Assembly (NCBI GenBank): GCA_018398575.1
Contig: JAGTXZ010000011.1
Location: 992,001 to 1,056,000 of the forward strand
Reading direction: 5' to 3'
Source: Ampelomyces quisqualis
Lineage: Eukaryota > Ascomycota > Dothideomycetes > Pleosporales > Phaeosphaeriaceae
Length of the DNA stretch: 64,000 nucleotides
The notes beneath the pieces are model-generated. The model was not told where the DNA came from and ran no database searches. It saw nothing but the letters and a program-made list of their open reading frames with translations. Below, in pieces: positions 26,639 to 37,441 of the stretch; position 1 is the stretch's first letter, and each line of letters starts with the position of its first letter. The translations under genes and the position numbers were made by a program.

Positions 26639-26824
26639 TGTAGTAAAGTAACATAGGAAGTAAGTCTAAAGAACGCTTAGAGCACAGCTAAGGGTATAGA
26701 CAAGATATAATAGCTAAAGAGCTATTAGAGAAGAGAATAACTAATAACACACACACCTAATAATAATATATTTATTTCTATATTAAATCTAATAGGCCTT
26801 AGAGGTAAATAACACTCTACTACA
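26639..26824 (+). repeat. A1 3' LTR (186 bp)
   Basis: Pairs with 5,512-5,697. The purine tract AGGGGAGGAA at 26,629-26,638 abuts it and CTAA follows as the target duplication. Confidence 0.93.
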
Positions 26825-28525
26825 CTAAGAAGACTTAAATATCTTTAAAGAACGTTAGCGTAGGCTAATTAATAACTACGCAAACCTGTTCTAGATCTAT
26901 TATAATACTATTAAGGAGCATAATAAACTCTAGAAACTTAACTTAGTTAGTAGTAAAGGTACACTTCTTTAAGTTAACAAAAAGGCTATATTCTTTTAGC
27001 TTAGCAAGTACTCTTCTTACCTATTTTTAATAATTTTTTTCTTTTTAAGGAAAGATTAAGATATTAATAAGATAGATCACGCAAAGGATATCTAAATACA
27101 AAGCTAAGGCTCTGTTGATATACCTCTAACACGTAGCAGGCGCGTTACTTAGTTTAAAAAGTATAACTATATATTTAAAGTAGCTGTATTATGTACAAAA
27201 CGCTGTCTTCTACTTGTTACTTTACTAGATTCTAATATAGTAATACACGTTCTTAAGATTAAGCTTAGTAAACTTTACTAATCTATAGAGCTAATTAAAA
27301 GTCTTTTTAATTAAGAGTAGAGCTAATCTATTCTTCTTAGTAACTTAGTTAAAGCCTTAATAGTCTACGTAAAGGCGTAACGTTCTATTCTTTTTAAGCA
27401 CAAAAATAATAAGTACTTCTACTAAGCTTATACTTTCTTAGATTTAGCCTAGGCTCTACGCTATTACTAAGTAGTTATGTAGTACACTTAGCTTCTTTAG
27501 TAAGAAGTTATAGAGCAGCCTATATAGAGCTATAGCTTCTTCCTTTAGCTTTAATAGTATAGTTGCCTCTATAGTGCTATAGTAGCGCGTTAGCAGCGTT
27601 ACTGTTTGTAATATCTTTAAAATCCTTAAGTTTAATAGGCTATAATAGACATTTAGTAGAAAAGAATTATAGACTACCTACAAAAACTGCGTATACGCTT
27701 AGCTTATTATAAAGAGATTTTGCAAAAGTTTTTGTATCTTTAACTCTTATTGTATTAGTGTTAAGCTTATAGCGCTACTACTTTAACTTGCAGTTAATAA
27801 TAACGCGTCTTTCTTTTAGGCTTAGTAACTCTAGAATAACAGGTTAGGCTGCGATAGTAATCTTATATAGGATATGTACTAGGCGTTCTATGTGTGCAAT
27901 AGTGTAGTAATAGTATACTACTACTACAGCACAAGTTATTCTTAAGTATTACAGCGCGTTTAATAAGTTTTCTATAAGTATTAAAAAACTTAGTGTAGTT
28001 AGAGAAGGCTACTTTAATCTCTAGGTAGAGTTTGCTATACAAGTGTATTACTAAGTGTTTCTACTTATAAGAGGAGTTTACTTAATTTTCTAATATTAAT
28101 AGATAGGCTGTAAATTTGTTTACTATTTAGCTATCTTTTTAGACTACTTTTTAATACTATATAGTAACTTAGAGCCCTCTATTTATAGAGCTCTTAATCT
28201 AATTAAGTAGAAAAGATATTATGTTGCGCTACGCTAGCGTTTTACTATTATCTTTCTATTTTCTCTATATCTATATTTATAAAAACGTAGTTTATAAATA
28301 TTAGAAGGTAAAGGCAATCTTTTAGTTCTTTAGCTAGAAGGCTAAGGGGTCTAATTAAAAGGCAATAGATAGCCTAGCCTTAAAGTTCTAATACTTTCTA
28401 ATTTTCTTACCTTTAAAGACAGAGATTTTCTTAATCTTTAGCCTGCGTCCTAGTAGCGCTAATAGGTTAAGTTAGAGGCGTTGCGCTAGTAGAGACATGT
28501 TACGTCTACTAAGAGGAGTTAGTTC
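26825..28525 (-). mobile_element. C2 (part 2): RT, gag and leader of the minus-strand Gypsy copy
   Basis: Reverse complement of C1 29,091-31,283, with about 510 bp missing that corresponds to C1 29,735-30,245, including the gag zinc knuckle. RT sequence lies at about 26,840-27,700, where the active-site region at about 27,060-27,095 is altered. The leader reaches 28,525, where the plus-oriented C LTR begins abruptly. The last ~11 bp of leader and C2's own LTR are missing here. Confidence 0.85.
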
Positions 28526-29079
28526 TGCTTTATTAGAAGCGCCTAAGGGCTGTTTAGAAGTTAAAAGAGGCTATTTACCTGCTAGTAATTACTCTTATTA
28601 GCGTACTTCTTTCTTTGGATTCTAGATCTTAGCTTGCTCTTTAAGTTCTTAGCACTAGCGCTTTAGCTGCGCTAAGCGTTTACCTAGACTACTTATTATT
28701 TCTTTATTAGAGGTGTTTTCCCTTAGTAGGTTTAGAGATAGATTCTAATCTATTGTTATTAAGTAACTAGGCTGCTATCCTTTTGCAAGGTAGAGGAATT
28801 AAAACTATAAGAGGTTTATATAGTAGCAAGGTTATAAGATAATAATAGTAGTATAGATAGAAGTAAGTTAATTTCTATTCTACAGCTTTAGTATAGAACT
28901 ATTCTTTAAAAGGTACAACTAGACGCGTGTTTTTACAACTAGAATATACTAGGTCTGCGCTAGCGTAGCGCTGTTAAGACGCTAAGACAGTTGTGCGCGT
29001 TTTACGCGTGTAACAGCTAGAGTAGCGTTATAGTAGCGTAGGCGCATTACTGCGCAACTAACAGCTCTACGCTATAGCA
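28526..29079 (+). repeat. C LTR 1 (554 bp), 5' LTR of C1
   Basis: It runs from TGCTTTATTAG to CTATAGCA and matches 35,525-36,078 over its full 554 bp. It sits between the inverted C2 and C1 leaders, which form near-perfect inverted repeats on both sides (28,480-28,525 against 29,091-29,140). Confidence 0.88.
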
Positions 29080-29573
29080 TTCTTATAGTAGAACTAACTT
29101 CTCTTAGTAGACGCAATATATCTCTACTAGCGCAACACTTCTAACTTAACCTATTAGCGCTACTAGAACGCAGGCTAAAGATTAAGAAAATCCTTGTCTT
29201 TAAAGGTAAGAGAATTAGAGAGTATTAAGACTTTAAGGCTAGGCTATCTATTGCCTTTTAACTAGACCTCTTAGCCTTCTAGCTAAAGAACTAAAAGATT
29301 ACCTTTACTCTCTAATACCTATAAACTACGTTTTAATAAATATAGATATAAAGAAAATAGAAAAATAATAGCAAAACGCTAGCGTAGTGCAATATAATAT
29401 CTTTTCTACTTAATTAAATTAAGAGCCCTGTAAATAGAGGGCTTTAAGTTACTATATAGTATTAAAAAGTAGTCTAAAAAGATAGCTAAATAGTAAACAA
29501 ATTTGCAGCCTATCTATTAATATTAGAAAATTAAGTAAACTCCTCTTATAAGTAGAAACACTTAGTAATACAC

Positions 29574-29920
29574 TTGTATAGCAAACTCTGCCTAGAGATT
29601 AAAGTAGCCTTCTTTAACTACACTAAGTTTTTTAATACTTATAGAAAACTTATTAAACGCGCTGTAATACTTAAGAATAACTTGTGCTGTAGTAGTAGTA
29701 TACTATTACTACACTATTGCACATATAGAACGCCTAGTACAAGCAAAACTTTGTAATCTAAACCTAACGCAATAGCTCTATAACGTTGTGCTACTAGCAC
29801 TATAAACCTAAGCCTAAAGCTAACTAACGCCTGCTACTATTGCAGCAAAATAGGCTATTAGGCTAGAGAGTGTAGATTAAGGCTTAACAGCTTCTCTTCT
29901 GTTACTAGCTTAAACTTAAT
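29574..29920 (+). pseudogene. C1 gag C-terminal fragment with zinc knuckle
   Basis: A 60-codon stretch stays open from 29,574 to 29,756. The same frame continues through RIP stops to a knuckle at 29,832-29,873 reading C-Y-Y-C-S-K-I-G-[Y]-x-A-R-E-C, where the His has become Tyr (CAC to TAC). This is nucleocapsid. C2 has lost this segment by deletion. Confidence 0.7.
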
Positions 29921-30099
29921 TCAAAAAAAAAACAAGAAGGCCTAAAAAAACTCTTTCTCTTAACAGCCTAAGTTCTATTATAATAGAAGAATTGTATTAA
30001 AGTACTTAGAACGCTACGTAACAATAGCGCTACGCAGCCTATATAAATACTAATTAACTGTAGCACAGAACTAAGCACAATTAATAAGAAAATTACTTT

Positions 30100-33000
30100 A
30101 CTTAAGAACTTTCCTTAGATTAATAGTGTAGCGCTGCTAACTATTTACCTACCTAACTTAAGTATAGTGTCTAGCTTCTACGCTTATTAGGCCTATCTAA
30201 TAATAAAGAACAACTAGAGTGTTACTAAGTTCTTTACTACTATTCTATGTAAGATTGCTAACGCAGCCTAACTTATTATTCTAGAGTTACTAAGCCTAAA
30301 AGAAAGACGTATTGTTATTAACTGCAAGTTAAAGTAGTAGCGCTATAAGCTTAACACTAATACAATAAGAGTTAAAGACGCAAAAACCTTTACAGAATTT
30401 CTTTACAATAAGCGAAGCGTGTACGCAGTCTTAGTAAGTAGTTTATAATTCTTCTTTACTAAATACCTATTATAGCCTATTAAACTTAAGGATTTTAAAG
30501 ATGTTGCAAATAGTAACGCTACTAACGCGCTGCTGCAGCACTATAGAGGCAACTACGCTATTAAGCTAAAAGAAGAAGCTATAGCTCTATATAGGCTGCT
30601 CTATAACCTTTTACTAAAGAAGCTAAGTATACTACGTAACTACTTAGTAATAGCGCAGAGCTTAGGCTAGATCTAAGAAAGTATAAGCTTAGTAAGAGTA
30701 CTTATTCTTTTTGTACTTAAAAAGAATAGAATATTACACCTTTACGTAGACTATTAAGGCCTTAACTAAGTTACTAAAAAGAATAGATTAGCTCTACTCT
30801 TAATTAGAGAAACTCTTAATTAGCTTTGTAGATTAGTAAAGTTTACTAGGCTTAATCTTAAGAACGCGTATTACTGTATTAGAATCTAGTAAAGCAATAA
30901 GTAAAAGATAGCGTTTTATACGTAATATAGCTACTTTAAATACATAGTTATACCTTACAGACTAACTAACGCGCCTACTACGTTTTAGAGGTATATTAAC
31001 AGAGCCTTAGCTTTGTATTTAGATATCCTTTGCGTAATCTATCTTAATAATATCTTAATCTTTTTTTAAAAAGAAGAAGATTATTAAGAACAGGTAAAAA
31101 GAGTACTTGCTAAGCTAAGAGAATACAGCCTTTTTGTTAACTTAAAGAAGTATACCTTTACTACTAACTAAGTTAAGTTTCTAGAGTTTATTGTGCGCCT
31201 TAATAGCGTTACAATAGATCTAGAATAGGTTTGCGCAGTTATTAATTAGCCTACGCTAACGTTCTTTAAGGATGTTTATATCTTTTTAGGCTTCGTAAAC
31301 TTCTATTAACGCTTTATATAGAGTTTCTCTGTTATTATTAGCTCTATTACTAATTTCTTAAAGAGATTAGTTTAAGAGAAGAAGTCTAGTTCTTTAAACT
31401 AGCCTAACGTAGTAGAGAAGGCAAAGCGCTAGCTTTGCAATAGGTTTGCAACTGCGCTAGTCTTGCAGCACTATAACTATATGCTTCTATTTAAGCTAGA
31501 AATTAATACCTCTATCTAGAAGGTAGTAGGCATCTTTTTCTAACTTTATGTAGATAGAAACTAGTACCTTATAGCCTTTTAGTTAAGAAAACTCTTACTA
31601 ATAGAAAGAAACTACTATATATATAACTTAGAGCTCTTTACTATTATTATAGTAGTGCAGCACTAGTGTTACTATGTTAAGAGGCTGTTAGTTTAGTTAG
31701 AAATATAGACAGACTATAACAACCTACGCAGCTTTATAGGCATGTTAACTTTGTCTAAAAGACAGACTAGCTAGGCTATAAAGCTAGCTACTTATAACTT
31801 TAAGATTAAGTATTAGTCTAAAAAGATAAATTCTATAGATAGGCCTTTAAGGCAACCTATAGATAATAGTAATACGCTAGATATTTAACTATTAGACATA
31901 TTGCTAGCACTATAAAAGAAGTTATAGCTAGTAAAAACCTAAGCTAAGCTACTTAATAAGAAGCTAGCGTTAGTAAGAAGCTAGACAACAGCTTAATAGT
32001 AAGTAGGCACTCTATATCTTAATAAAGATGTTTCTATAAGCCTAGCGCACAGCGTAAAGGCAATAGCTATACGCTACAGCTCTAATTAGAAGATTTCTAA
32101 GAGTAGACTAGTAATAACCTAAAGAGTTACGCAGTTACAAAGCCTAGCGCATAGCGTTAAGGTAATAGCTAGAAGCTACAGCTCTAATTAGAAGATTTCT
32201 AAAAGCAGACTAGTAATAGCCTAAAGAGTTACACAGTTATAAGTAAGAGCTACATTCTTAGAGAAGTTAGCTTGTAAGAAATCTTCTAAGTCCTTCTTTA
32301 AAATCTATGTATAAGTATAACAGAATAACCTAGAAGTAGTTACAATACGCAAGGACGTTAAATTCCTAGCGTCTACTTATTAAGGCGCTAGTAAACGCTT
32401 AAGGCACTAGAAGCTTAACACTTTAGGTAGTTTTTAGTTTAAAGACTAATTATATATTCTACTAGAGCTAGCTCTTAGAGCTAAGCTTCTTAAGCTATAT
32501 TATAATAATTTACTTGCTAGCTATTTTAGGTAGGCTAAAACGCTAAAGCTTGTAGCCTAATACTACTATTAGTCTAGGCTTAAAAAAGAGCTTAAGAAGT
32601 ATTTTAACTCTTACTTAGTGTACTAAGGCATAAAGTTACTTAAGTAGCGCTCTACTAGTATATTAAACGCGCTTGCTTAACCTTAGAGACTATAGTAAAA
32701 AATTATAATAGATTTTGTTACAAGCCTGTTACTTGCTAAGCGCTACAGCGTTGTATATAATATAATACTTGTTATAGTTAATAGATATACTAAAATAGCT
32801 AAGTATATCTCTACACAAAAAACAGTTACTACCTTATAATTAGCAGATCTATTCTTAGAATACGTTATACAATTCTTTAGATTGCCTAAAAGTATTGTAT
32901 TAGATTAAGAAAGTGTCTTTACTTTATAATTTTAAGTAGACTTTTACTTTGTAGTAAAGGCAAAACACTAGCTTAGCACTGCCTTCTACTTACAAACAGA

Positions 33001-33760
33001 TAGGTAAACAAAATAGTAAAATTAGACTCTTAAGTAATACCTAAGAGCTTTTATAGGCAATTATTAAGAAGATTAGATATACCTTTTGTTACTAGCAGAA
33101 TTTGCATATAATAATACTAAGCAGGCTATATTAGAAATATCTCTATTCTTTGCCTACTATAAGTTTTACTTACGCCTTAACTGCAAACTAACAGCGCCTA
33201 CTAAAGTTCTTAGCATTAAGAAAAGGTTGCAAACAATTATGTAAACTTAGAATACTCTAGCTAATTACTAGTATAAAACTTTACAATATTAAGAGCAATA
33301 TTATAACAAGAGACACAAGCTCTAAGAGTTTAAATCTAAAGATATAATTCTTCTATAAACAAAGCATCTACGCTTGCGTAGCGCTAGTAAGAAGCTATTA
33401 CTATACTAGATAGGCTTCTTTTTAGTAAAAGAGTAAATTAGCTAATAAGCTTTTAGAATCTTACTACTATTGCATATAAGAATTTACCTAGTATTCTATA
33501 CCTTCTTGCTCTAGCTGTTTGTAGCTAGAAAGAGAAAAGAGTTAACTTTACCTAGGCCTATTAATCTAAACAACAGTAAGAAGCTGCAACAACGCTATAA
33601 GGTTAAAGCTATATTAGTAAAGAGGTATAATAGGTATTTAGTAAATTAGTAAAATGAAAAGGCTAGCCCTTAGAATATAACAAATAGGTTAATTAAAAAG
33701 ATATAGATAAATTACTTATAGAAAAGTATAACTAGAGAGGAGATTAATTACTTATACAAT
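30100..33760 (+). pseudogene. C1 pol remnant (RT, RNase H, integrase)
   Basis: The RT shows V-D-Y-x-G-L-N near 30,745, F-T-R-L-N-L-K-N-A-Y near 30,840, and an active site Y-L-N-N at 31,040-31,051 in place of Y-L-D-D. RNase H reads Q-T-D-Y-N-N-L near 31,710. The integrase core starts M-D-F-V with catalytic Asp at 32,711-32,713. The second Asp is at 32,903-32,905, and the third position has become Lys near 33,010. A possible degraded chromodomain-like tail lies at 33,600-33,710 (weak). Many TAG and TAA codons make it inactive. Confidence 0.85.
32038..32241 (+). repeat. 103-bp tandem duplication in the C1 RNase H-integrase linker
   Basis: Two adjacent copies (about 32,038-32,140 and 32,141-32,241) share AGCCTAGCGCA at the start and AAGAGTTAC near the end. 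C2 has only one copy at the matching place. Confidence 0.8.
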
Positions 33761-33977
33761 TAATATACAAAAAAAAGAGAAAAATAAAAGAAAAATAAAA
33801 AAATATAGAAAAATAAAGGCGCCTTACTAGTGTACTACTAGCGCCTTAGCAGCGCAGCTAAGTATAACTACTAGCTTAGCTTAAGAACTTATTTTTATTC
33901 TTATTAGCCTTATAGAAGCTTAAAGAGCCTAATAAATTATTACTAAGCCTCTTATCCTTTACCTCTTTCTACTATTT

Positions 33978-34377
33978 CTAGAAGATAGTATTACCTAACT
34001 CTAATAAGACTTTACTCTTTGCTATTGCTATTGCAGTACGTACTAGGTAACCTAACGTGTCTAAGCCCTTAACGCGCTTAAACGCAGGCTCTTTAGTAAA
34101 ACTAGCTAAACCTAGGCGCTTCTTAGGCTTAGGCTTAGGCTTAGGTTTAGCCTTAGGCTTAGCCTTAGCCTTAGCCTTAGCCTTACTCTTACTCTTCTTC
34201 TTAGAAGAAGGCACAAGGCTAGAGCTTTCTAAAGAAAAAGTTTTATCTTTATTCTTACTCTTACTACTACTACTACCTTTAGACTTAGGCTTAGACCTAA
34301 AAGAAAACTTCTTTTCTTCTATATTAAGGTTAGAATCAGACTGCGCGTTAGCCTTGCTAAGAAAAAGAAAGTTAGCT
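33978..34377 (-). pseudogene. Lys-rich open frame antisense to C1 (about 133 codons)
   Basis: Minus-strand reading from about 34,377 down to 33,978 has no stop, which is exceptional in this AT-rich tract. There is no ATG; the first usable start is GTG at 34,214. Composition is Ser/Lys-rich, followed by a Lys-Ala/Lys-Pro repeat encoded by the hexanucleotide array, then a conventional-looking tail. It lies downstream of C1 pol, the same relative place as the antisense frames in A and B. It may stay open because Lys, Ser and Ala codons do not become stops under RIP. It is probably not expressed. Confidence 0.35.
34116..34190. repeat. Hexanucleotide microsatellite (TTAGGC/TTAGCC)n
   Basis: About twelve imperfect copies alternating TTAGGC, TTAGCC and TTAGTC/TTACTC variants. 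It creates long open frames on both strands. Confidence 0.9.
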
Positions 34378-34399
34378 TAAACACTATTAGAACACTAGC

Positions 34400-35248
34400 G
34401 TAACAACTGTAAGAAATAGAAAAAATAACTTACTTAAGCTTGTAGTAAGTTAAGGATACTTTTTACTACAGTAGATAGGCAGTTAGTTACTTTAACCTGT
34501 AGAATCTAGATCTTATTACTCTTAAGCTAACAACAACTTTTATACTTAACTTTAGTGCGCAAAAAAAGCTCTACTAAGCTAGTTTACTAGCGTAGCGCTA
34601 TCTCTTACATAGTAACTACAATAAAGTTAAGGTCTTTTTTAGTAGTAAGATGCTGCTACTACTAGTAGACAGTATTCTAGCTCTTAACAAAATTAGTAAA
34701 AACCTTAGAGTAGAGCTTCTTCTTACTCTAGCAAAGGCTGTAGCGCAGGCTACTAACTATAAAGTTATAATAGAGGCTAGTAAGCCTTAGGCCTTTAGCG
34801 TAATAGAAGTAAATTAAAATTACTAACTTAATATTATGAACGCTACTATAGTAGGCAACAGGCGTAGCCTAAGCGCTAAGTTAGTAATATTATAACGCTA
34901 GCGTTACATTACTTATAGAAATAATAAGAGTAGAAGGTAGTATAAGTATAGTACTTATAGTAATTAATGTAAGAGTAACAAAGTTGTAATAGTGTAAAGC
35001 TAGAAGATAGTATAGTAGTAATAGTAATATAATTATTACTAAAAAAGTAGAAAAGATTAGGCACACAAAGTTCTACTATATTTCTACTATTACTATAGCT
35101 ACTAGCTGCCTCTTAGATTTACTTAGAGTTTTAGCCTTAGCATAATAATAGCTTTTATAACAATAACGTTAAGTATATGCTAACAAAACCTAATATTATA
35201 TAAATTGCTAAGATAGTAATTCTAAAGAGAAAAGAATAATTATAAGAA
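34400..35248. other. AT-rich stretch with no recognisable gene
   Basis: RIP-like composition. A plus-strand frame of about 50 codons at 34,660-34,815 lacks most stops but is unrecognised. A purine tract AAAGAGAAAAGAA at about 35,224-35,236 precedes the inverted LTR. Confidence 0.5.
34819..34893. repeat. Imperfect palindrome with 12-bp stem
   Basis: ATTACTAACTTA at the left pairs with TAAGTTAGTAAT at the right across about 50 bp. The adjoining TAATATTAT(G)AACGCT is also repeated directly. It lies in the unassigned 34.4-35.2 kb stretch. Confidence 0.6.
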
Positions 35249-35520
35249 TGCTATAGCGTAGAGCTATTAGTTGCGCAGTAATGCGCCTATGCTACTACAA
35301 CACTACTTTAGCTATTACACACATAAAACGCATATAACTATTTTAGTATATTAACAGTGCTATACTAGTATAGAGTTAGTGTATTCTAGTTGTAAAAATA
35401 CGCGTTTAGTTATACTTACAAAAGAGTAGTTCTGCACTAAAGCTATAGAATAGAAATTAACTTACTTCTATCTATACTACTATTGTTATCTTATAACTTT
35501 GCTGCTATATAAACCTCTTA
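35249..35520 (-). repeat. C LTR 2: partial LTR, inverted
   Basis: Reverse complement of roughly the last half of the C LTR, from TGCTATAG (its 3' end) to CCTCTTA. It is preceded by TTATAAGAA, which matches the first leader bases of family C in inverted orientation. It may therefore be the displaced 5' LTR of C2, which is missing at 28,525. It is truncated where LTR 3 begins. Confidence 0.75.
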
Positions 35521-35524
35521 CATC

Positions 35525-36078
35525 TGCTTTATTAGAAGCGCCTAAGAGCTGTTTAGAAGTTAAAAAAGGCTTTTTACCTACTAGTAATTACTTCTATTAG
35601 CGTACTTCTTTTTTTAGATTCTAGATCTTAGCTTACTTCTTAAGTTCTTAGCGCTAGCGCTTTAGCTGCGCTAAGCGTTTACTTAGACTACTTATTATTT
35701 CTTTATTAGAGGTGTTTTTCCTTAGTAAGTTTAGAGATAGATCTTAATCTATTGTTATTAAGTAACTAGGCTGCTATCCTTTTGCAAGGTAAAAGAATTA
35801 AAACTATAAGAGGTTTATATAGTAGTAAAGTTACAAGATAATAATAGTAGTATAGATAGAAGTAAGTTACTTCTTGTTCTACAGCTTTAGTATAGAACTA
35901 CTCTTTTGTAGGTATAACTAGACATATATCTTTATAACTAGAATATACTAAGTCTATACTAGTGTAGCACTATTAAGACACTAAGACAGTTATATATGTT
36001 TTACGTATATAATAGCTAGAGTAGCGTTATAGTAGCGCAGGCGCATTACTACACAACTAATAGCTCTATACTATAGCA
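35525..36078 (+). repeat. C LTR 3 (554 bp), direct copy of LTR 1
   Basis: Full-length TGCTTTATTAG to CTATAGCA, same length as LTR 1 but more RIP-mutated in its second half (for example GACGCGTG became GACATATA). The flanks (ACATC, TCTTT) give no clear duplication. Confidence 0.88.
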
Positions 36079-36440
36079 TCTTTACAATTATATAGAAACT
36101 AGGTATAGATTGATATAGAAGCTAAGTAATACTATAGAATAGGTTATTATAGGTAAAAAGATTAAATTACTTATTCTACTCTATATAAAGATAGGTTAGA
36201 TTAAATATACTAAGCTAAGAGTTAGCTTAATTAGATAGGCTAATTCTAGATAGGCTCTTATTTCCTTAGTAACATATTTAGATATTACGTGTAACAATTC
36301 TATGCTTAGGTATCACGTGTAAGGATCTCGTAATCTACTAATTTACATACTCTGTTACATATAGTAATTCTTAAAATACTACCTTAAGTTAGTATATAGT
36401 AGACTCTAAAAGTTTTATAGCCTAATAATATACTGCCTCT
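36079..36440. other. AT-rich transition between LTR 3 and the GC island
   Basis: No gene seen. Two TACGTGTAA/CACGTGTAA-like elements at about 36,284 and 36,310 are the only notable motifs. It may be single-copy DNA mutated by spread of RIP, or an unrecognised repeat remnant. Confidence 0.5.
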
Positions 36441-36508
36441 GTGACACTATAAAAGAAGCAGTGGCGTTATAATAACAACAAGGTTGGCAACATGTTCCCT
36501 ACTCGCGA

Positions 36509-36539
36509 CCAATCAGCCAATCAGCTGTCGATGATGTCA
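36509..36539. promoter_or_regulatory. Tandem CCAAT boxes and CRE-like site
   Basis: CCAATCAG occurs twice in tandem (CCAAT at 36,509-36,513 and 36,517-36,521), followed by TGATGTCA at 36,532-36,539. CCAAT is the HAP/CBC target in fungi, and TGATGTCA resembles a bZIP site. They lie at the left edge of the island, about 900 bp upstream of the coiled-coil gene, so the regulated gene is uncertain. Confidence 0.45.
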
Positions 36540-36669
36540 CCCAGATCCCAAACATGCTTCCAATTTCTGGCGCTGACTACACCACGACTTCGTCCCTCCT
36601 GTCATGACTTCTCTCCTCGTGATCAATCTTCGCGCCTCATCTTTTTTTGCATACTCACATTCATAGATT

Positions 36670-36918
36670 ATGCGTCTATATCCCAGTAACCAAGGCCGCC
36701 TCAACCAAAAGCTTGTCGACGCTAGTGTGAACGAAGGTACAAGATGGATACTGGAACTCTCAGACAGTCTCATCGTCCCTGGTAGGCTTACACGTAGGGT
36801 CCAAAGTTCAGCTTATCAGGCCAATGAACTTTCACGTAAGGGCAAGGAAGAGGACGAGTTGGTCAGGAAAGAGCAAGGATGCGAAGGAGTACAAAGGAGG
36901 GCAAACAGAACCCCGTGA
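36670..36918 (+). CDS. Possible small hypothetical protein (82 codons), weak
   Basis: ATG-initiated frame in the GC-balanced island: N-terminal basic, Ser/Leu in the middle, a charged Arg/Lys/Glu-rich end. There is no recognisable domain and no clear splice sites. Overlapping frames of similar length exist on both strands, so chance is a serious alternative. It may equally be 5' untranslated or promoter sequence of the gene at 37,442. Confidence 0.15.
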   Translation: MRLYPSNQGRLNQKLVDASVNEGTRWILELSDSLIVPGRLTRRVQSSAYQANELSRKGKEEDELVRKEQGCEGVQRRANRTP

Positions 36919-37140
36919 AGCTTTCAGAAGTAGATCCAATAGAATTTCAGATGGTATTTGTTTATACGTACTGAGCCTTCGCGTCGGCCGGGCAATTGAT
37001 GCGGTCGTTATGCGCTGCACGCGTCGTTACTGGGAGTGAAACGAACGGGACTGTTTGCTCTAATGTTGTTTTTATCAAGACTTCACCGCAAAGTTGACCT
37101 AGACACGGGCGCGCTTGATCTTTCCGCGTCGTAGGTTTTC

Positions 37141-37146
37141 CACGTG
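37141..37146. promoter_or_regulatory. CACGTG E-box
   Basis: Perfect palindromic CACGTG about 300 bp upstream of the ATG at 37,442. It is a possible bHLH site, and it could occur by chance. Confidence 0.3.
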
Positions 37147-37441
37147 GTCCAAATGTAAACAAACACTTCGCCCGATCAAATTTTCTACTATATCTACCAC
37201 ATCACTTCCCCTCCGCTACACAACCAACATCCCAACTTATTTTGGCACGCGCCCTCCAAAACTTGCGCCAATCGAACGAACTTCCCAGGTCAAAACGTCA
37301 ATATCTGGTCAAGGCCCCCTCTCGATCGACGACCTCCACTTGCGTTTCAGTCCCACAAAAGAGCCAACTCTGTGCTCCGTCGGTTCAACACAAGACTCAA
37401 CCTCACGCGCTACCAATCCCAAGAAAGACTCTACCACCAAC

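Larger units (their letters stand above)
5512..26824 (+). mobile_element. A1: Ty3/Gypsy-type LTR retrotransposon, interrupted by B1 and two MITEs
   Basis: The ends are matching LTRs starting TGTAGTAAAG and ending CTACTACA. CTAA is duplicated at 5,508-5,511 and 26,825-26,828. A purine tract AGGGGAGGAA abuts the 3' LTR (26,629-26,638), fixing the plus orientation. Removing B1 with its duplication and the two MITEs leaves about 12.5 kb, against 12.16 kb for the uninterrupted sister A2. Order: LTR, gag with CCHC knuckle, protease, RT, RNase H, integrase, a Cys/Gln-rich third frame, an antisense frame, LTR. Every frame is broken by RIP-type stops. Confidence 0.93.
28526..35248 (+). mobile_element. 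C1: Ty3/Gypsy retrotransposon, plus orientation, unusual 3' end
   Basis: It begins with a full LTR and leader, then gag with zinc knuckle, RT, RNase H and integrase up to about 33,760. After that comes a 1.4-kb region with a Lys-rich antisense frame. No LTR in plus orientation lies directly after this region; instead an inverted partial LTR starts at 35,249, with the next plus LTR at 35,525. Either C1 lost its 3' LTR, or the plus LTR at 35,525-36,078 is its 3' LTR and the inverted piece is a rearrangement. No target duplication supports either reading. Confidence 0.7.

Noticed and set aside
34057..34380. Plus-strand 107-codon Leu/Ala-rich frame
   Set aside because: Produced by the TTAGGC/TTAGCC repeat; leucine-run composition is an artefact of the opposite strand.
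37115..37441. N-terminal extension of the coiled-coil gene
   Set aside because: The only upstream start is TTG; no ATG before 37,442, and a eukaryotic gene would not normally start there.
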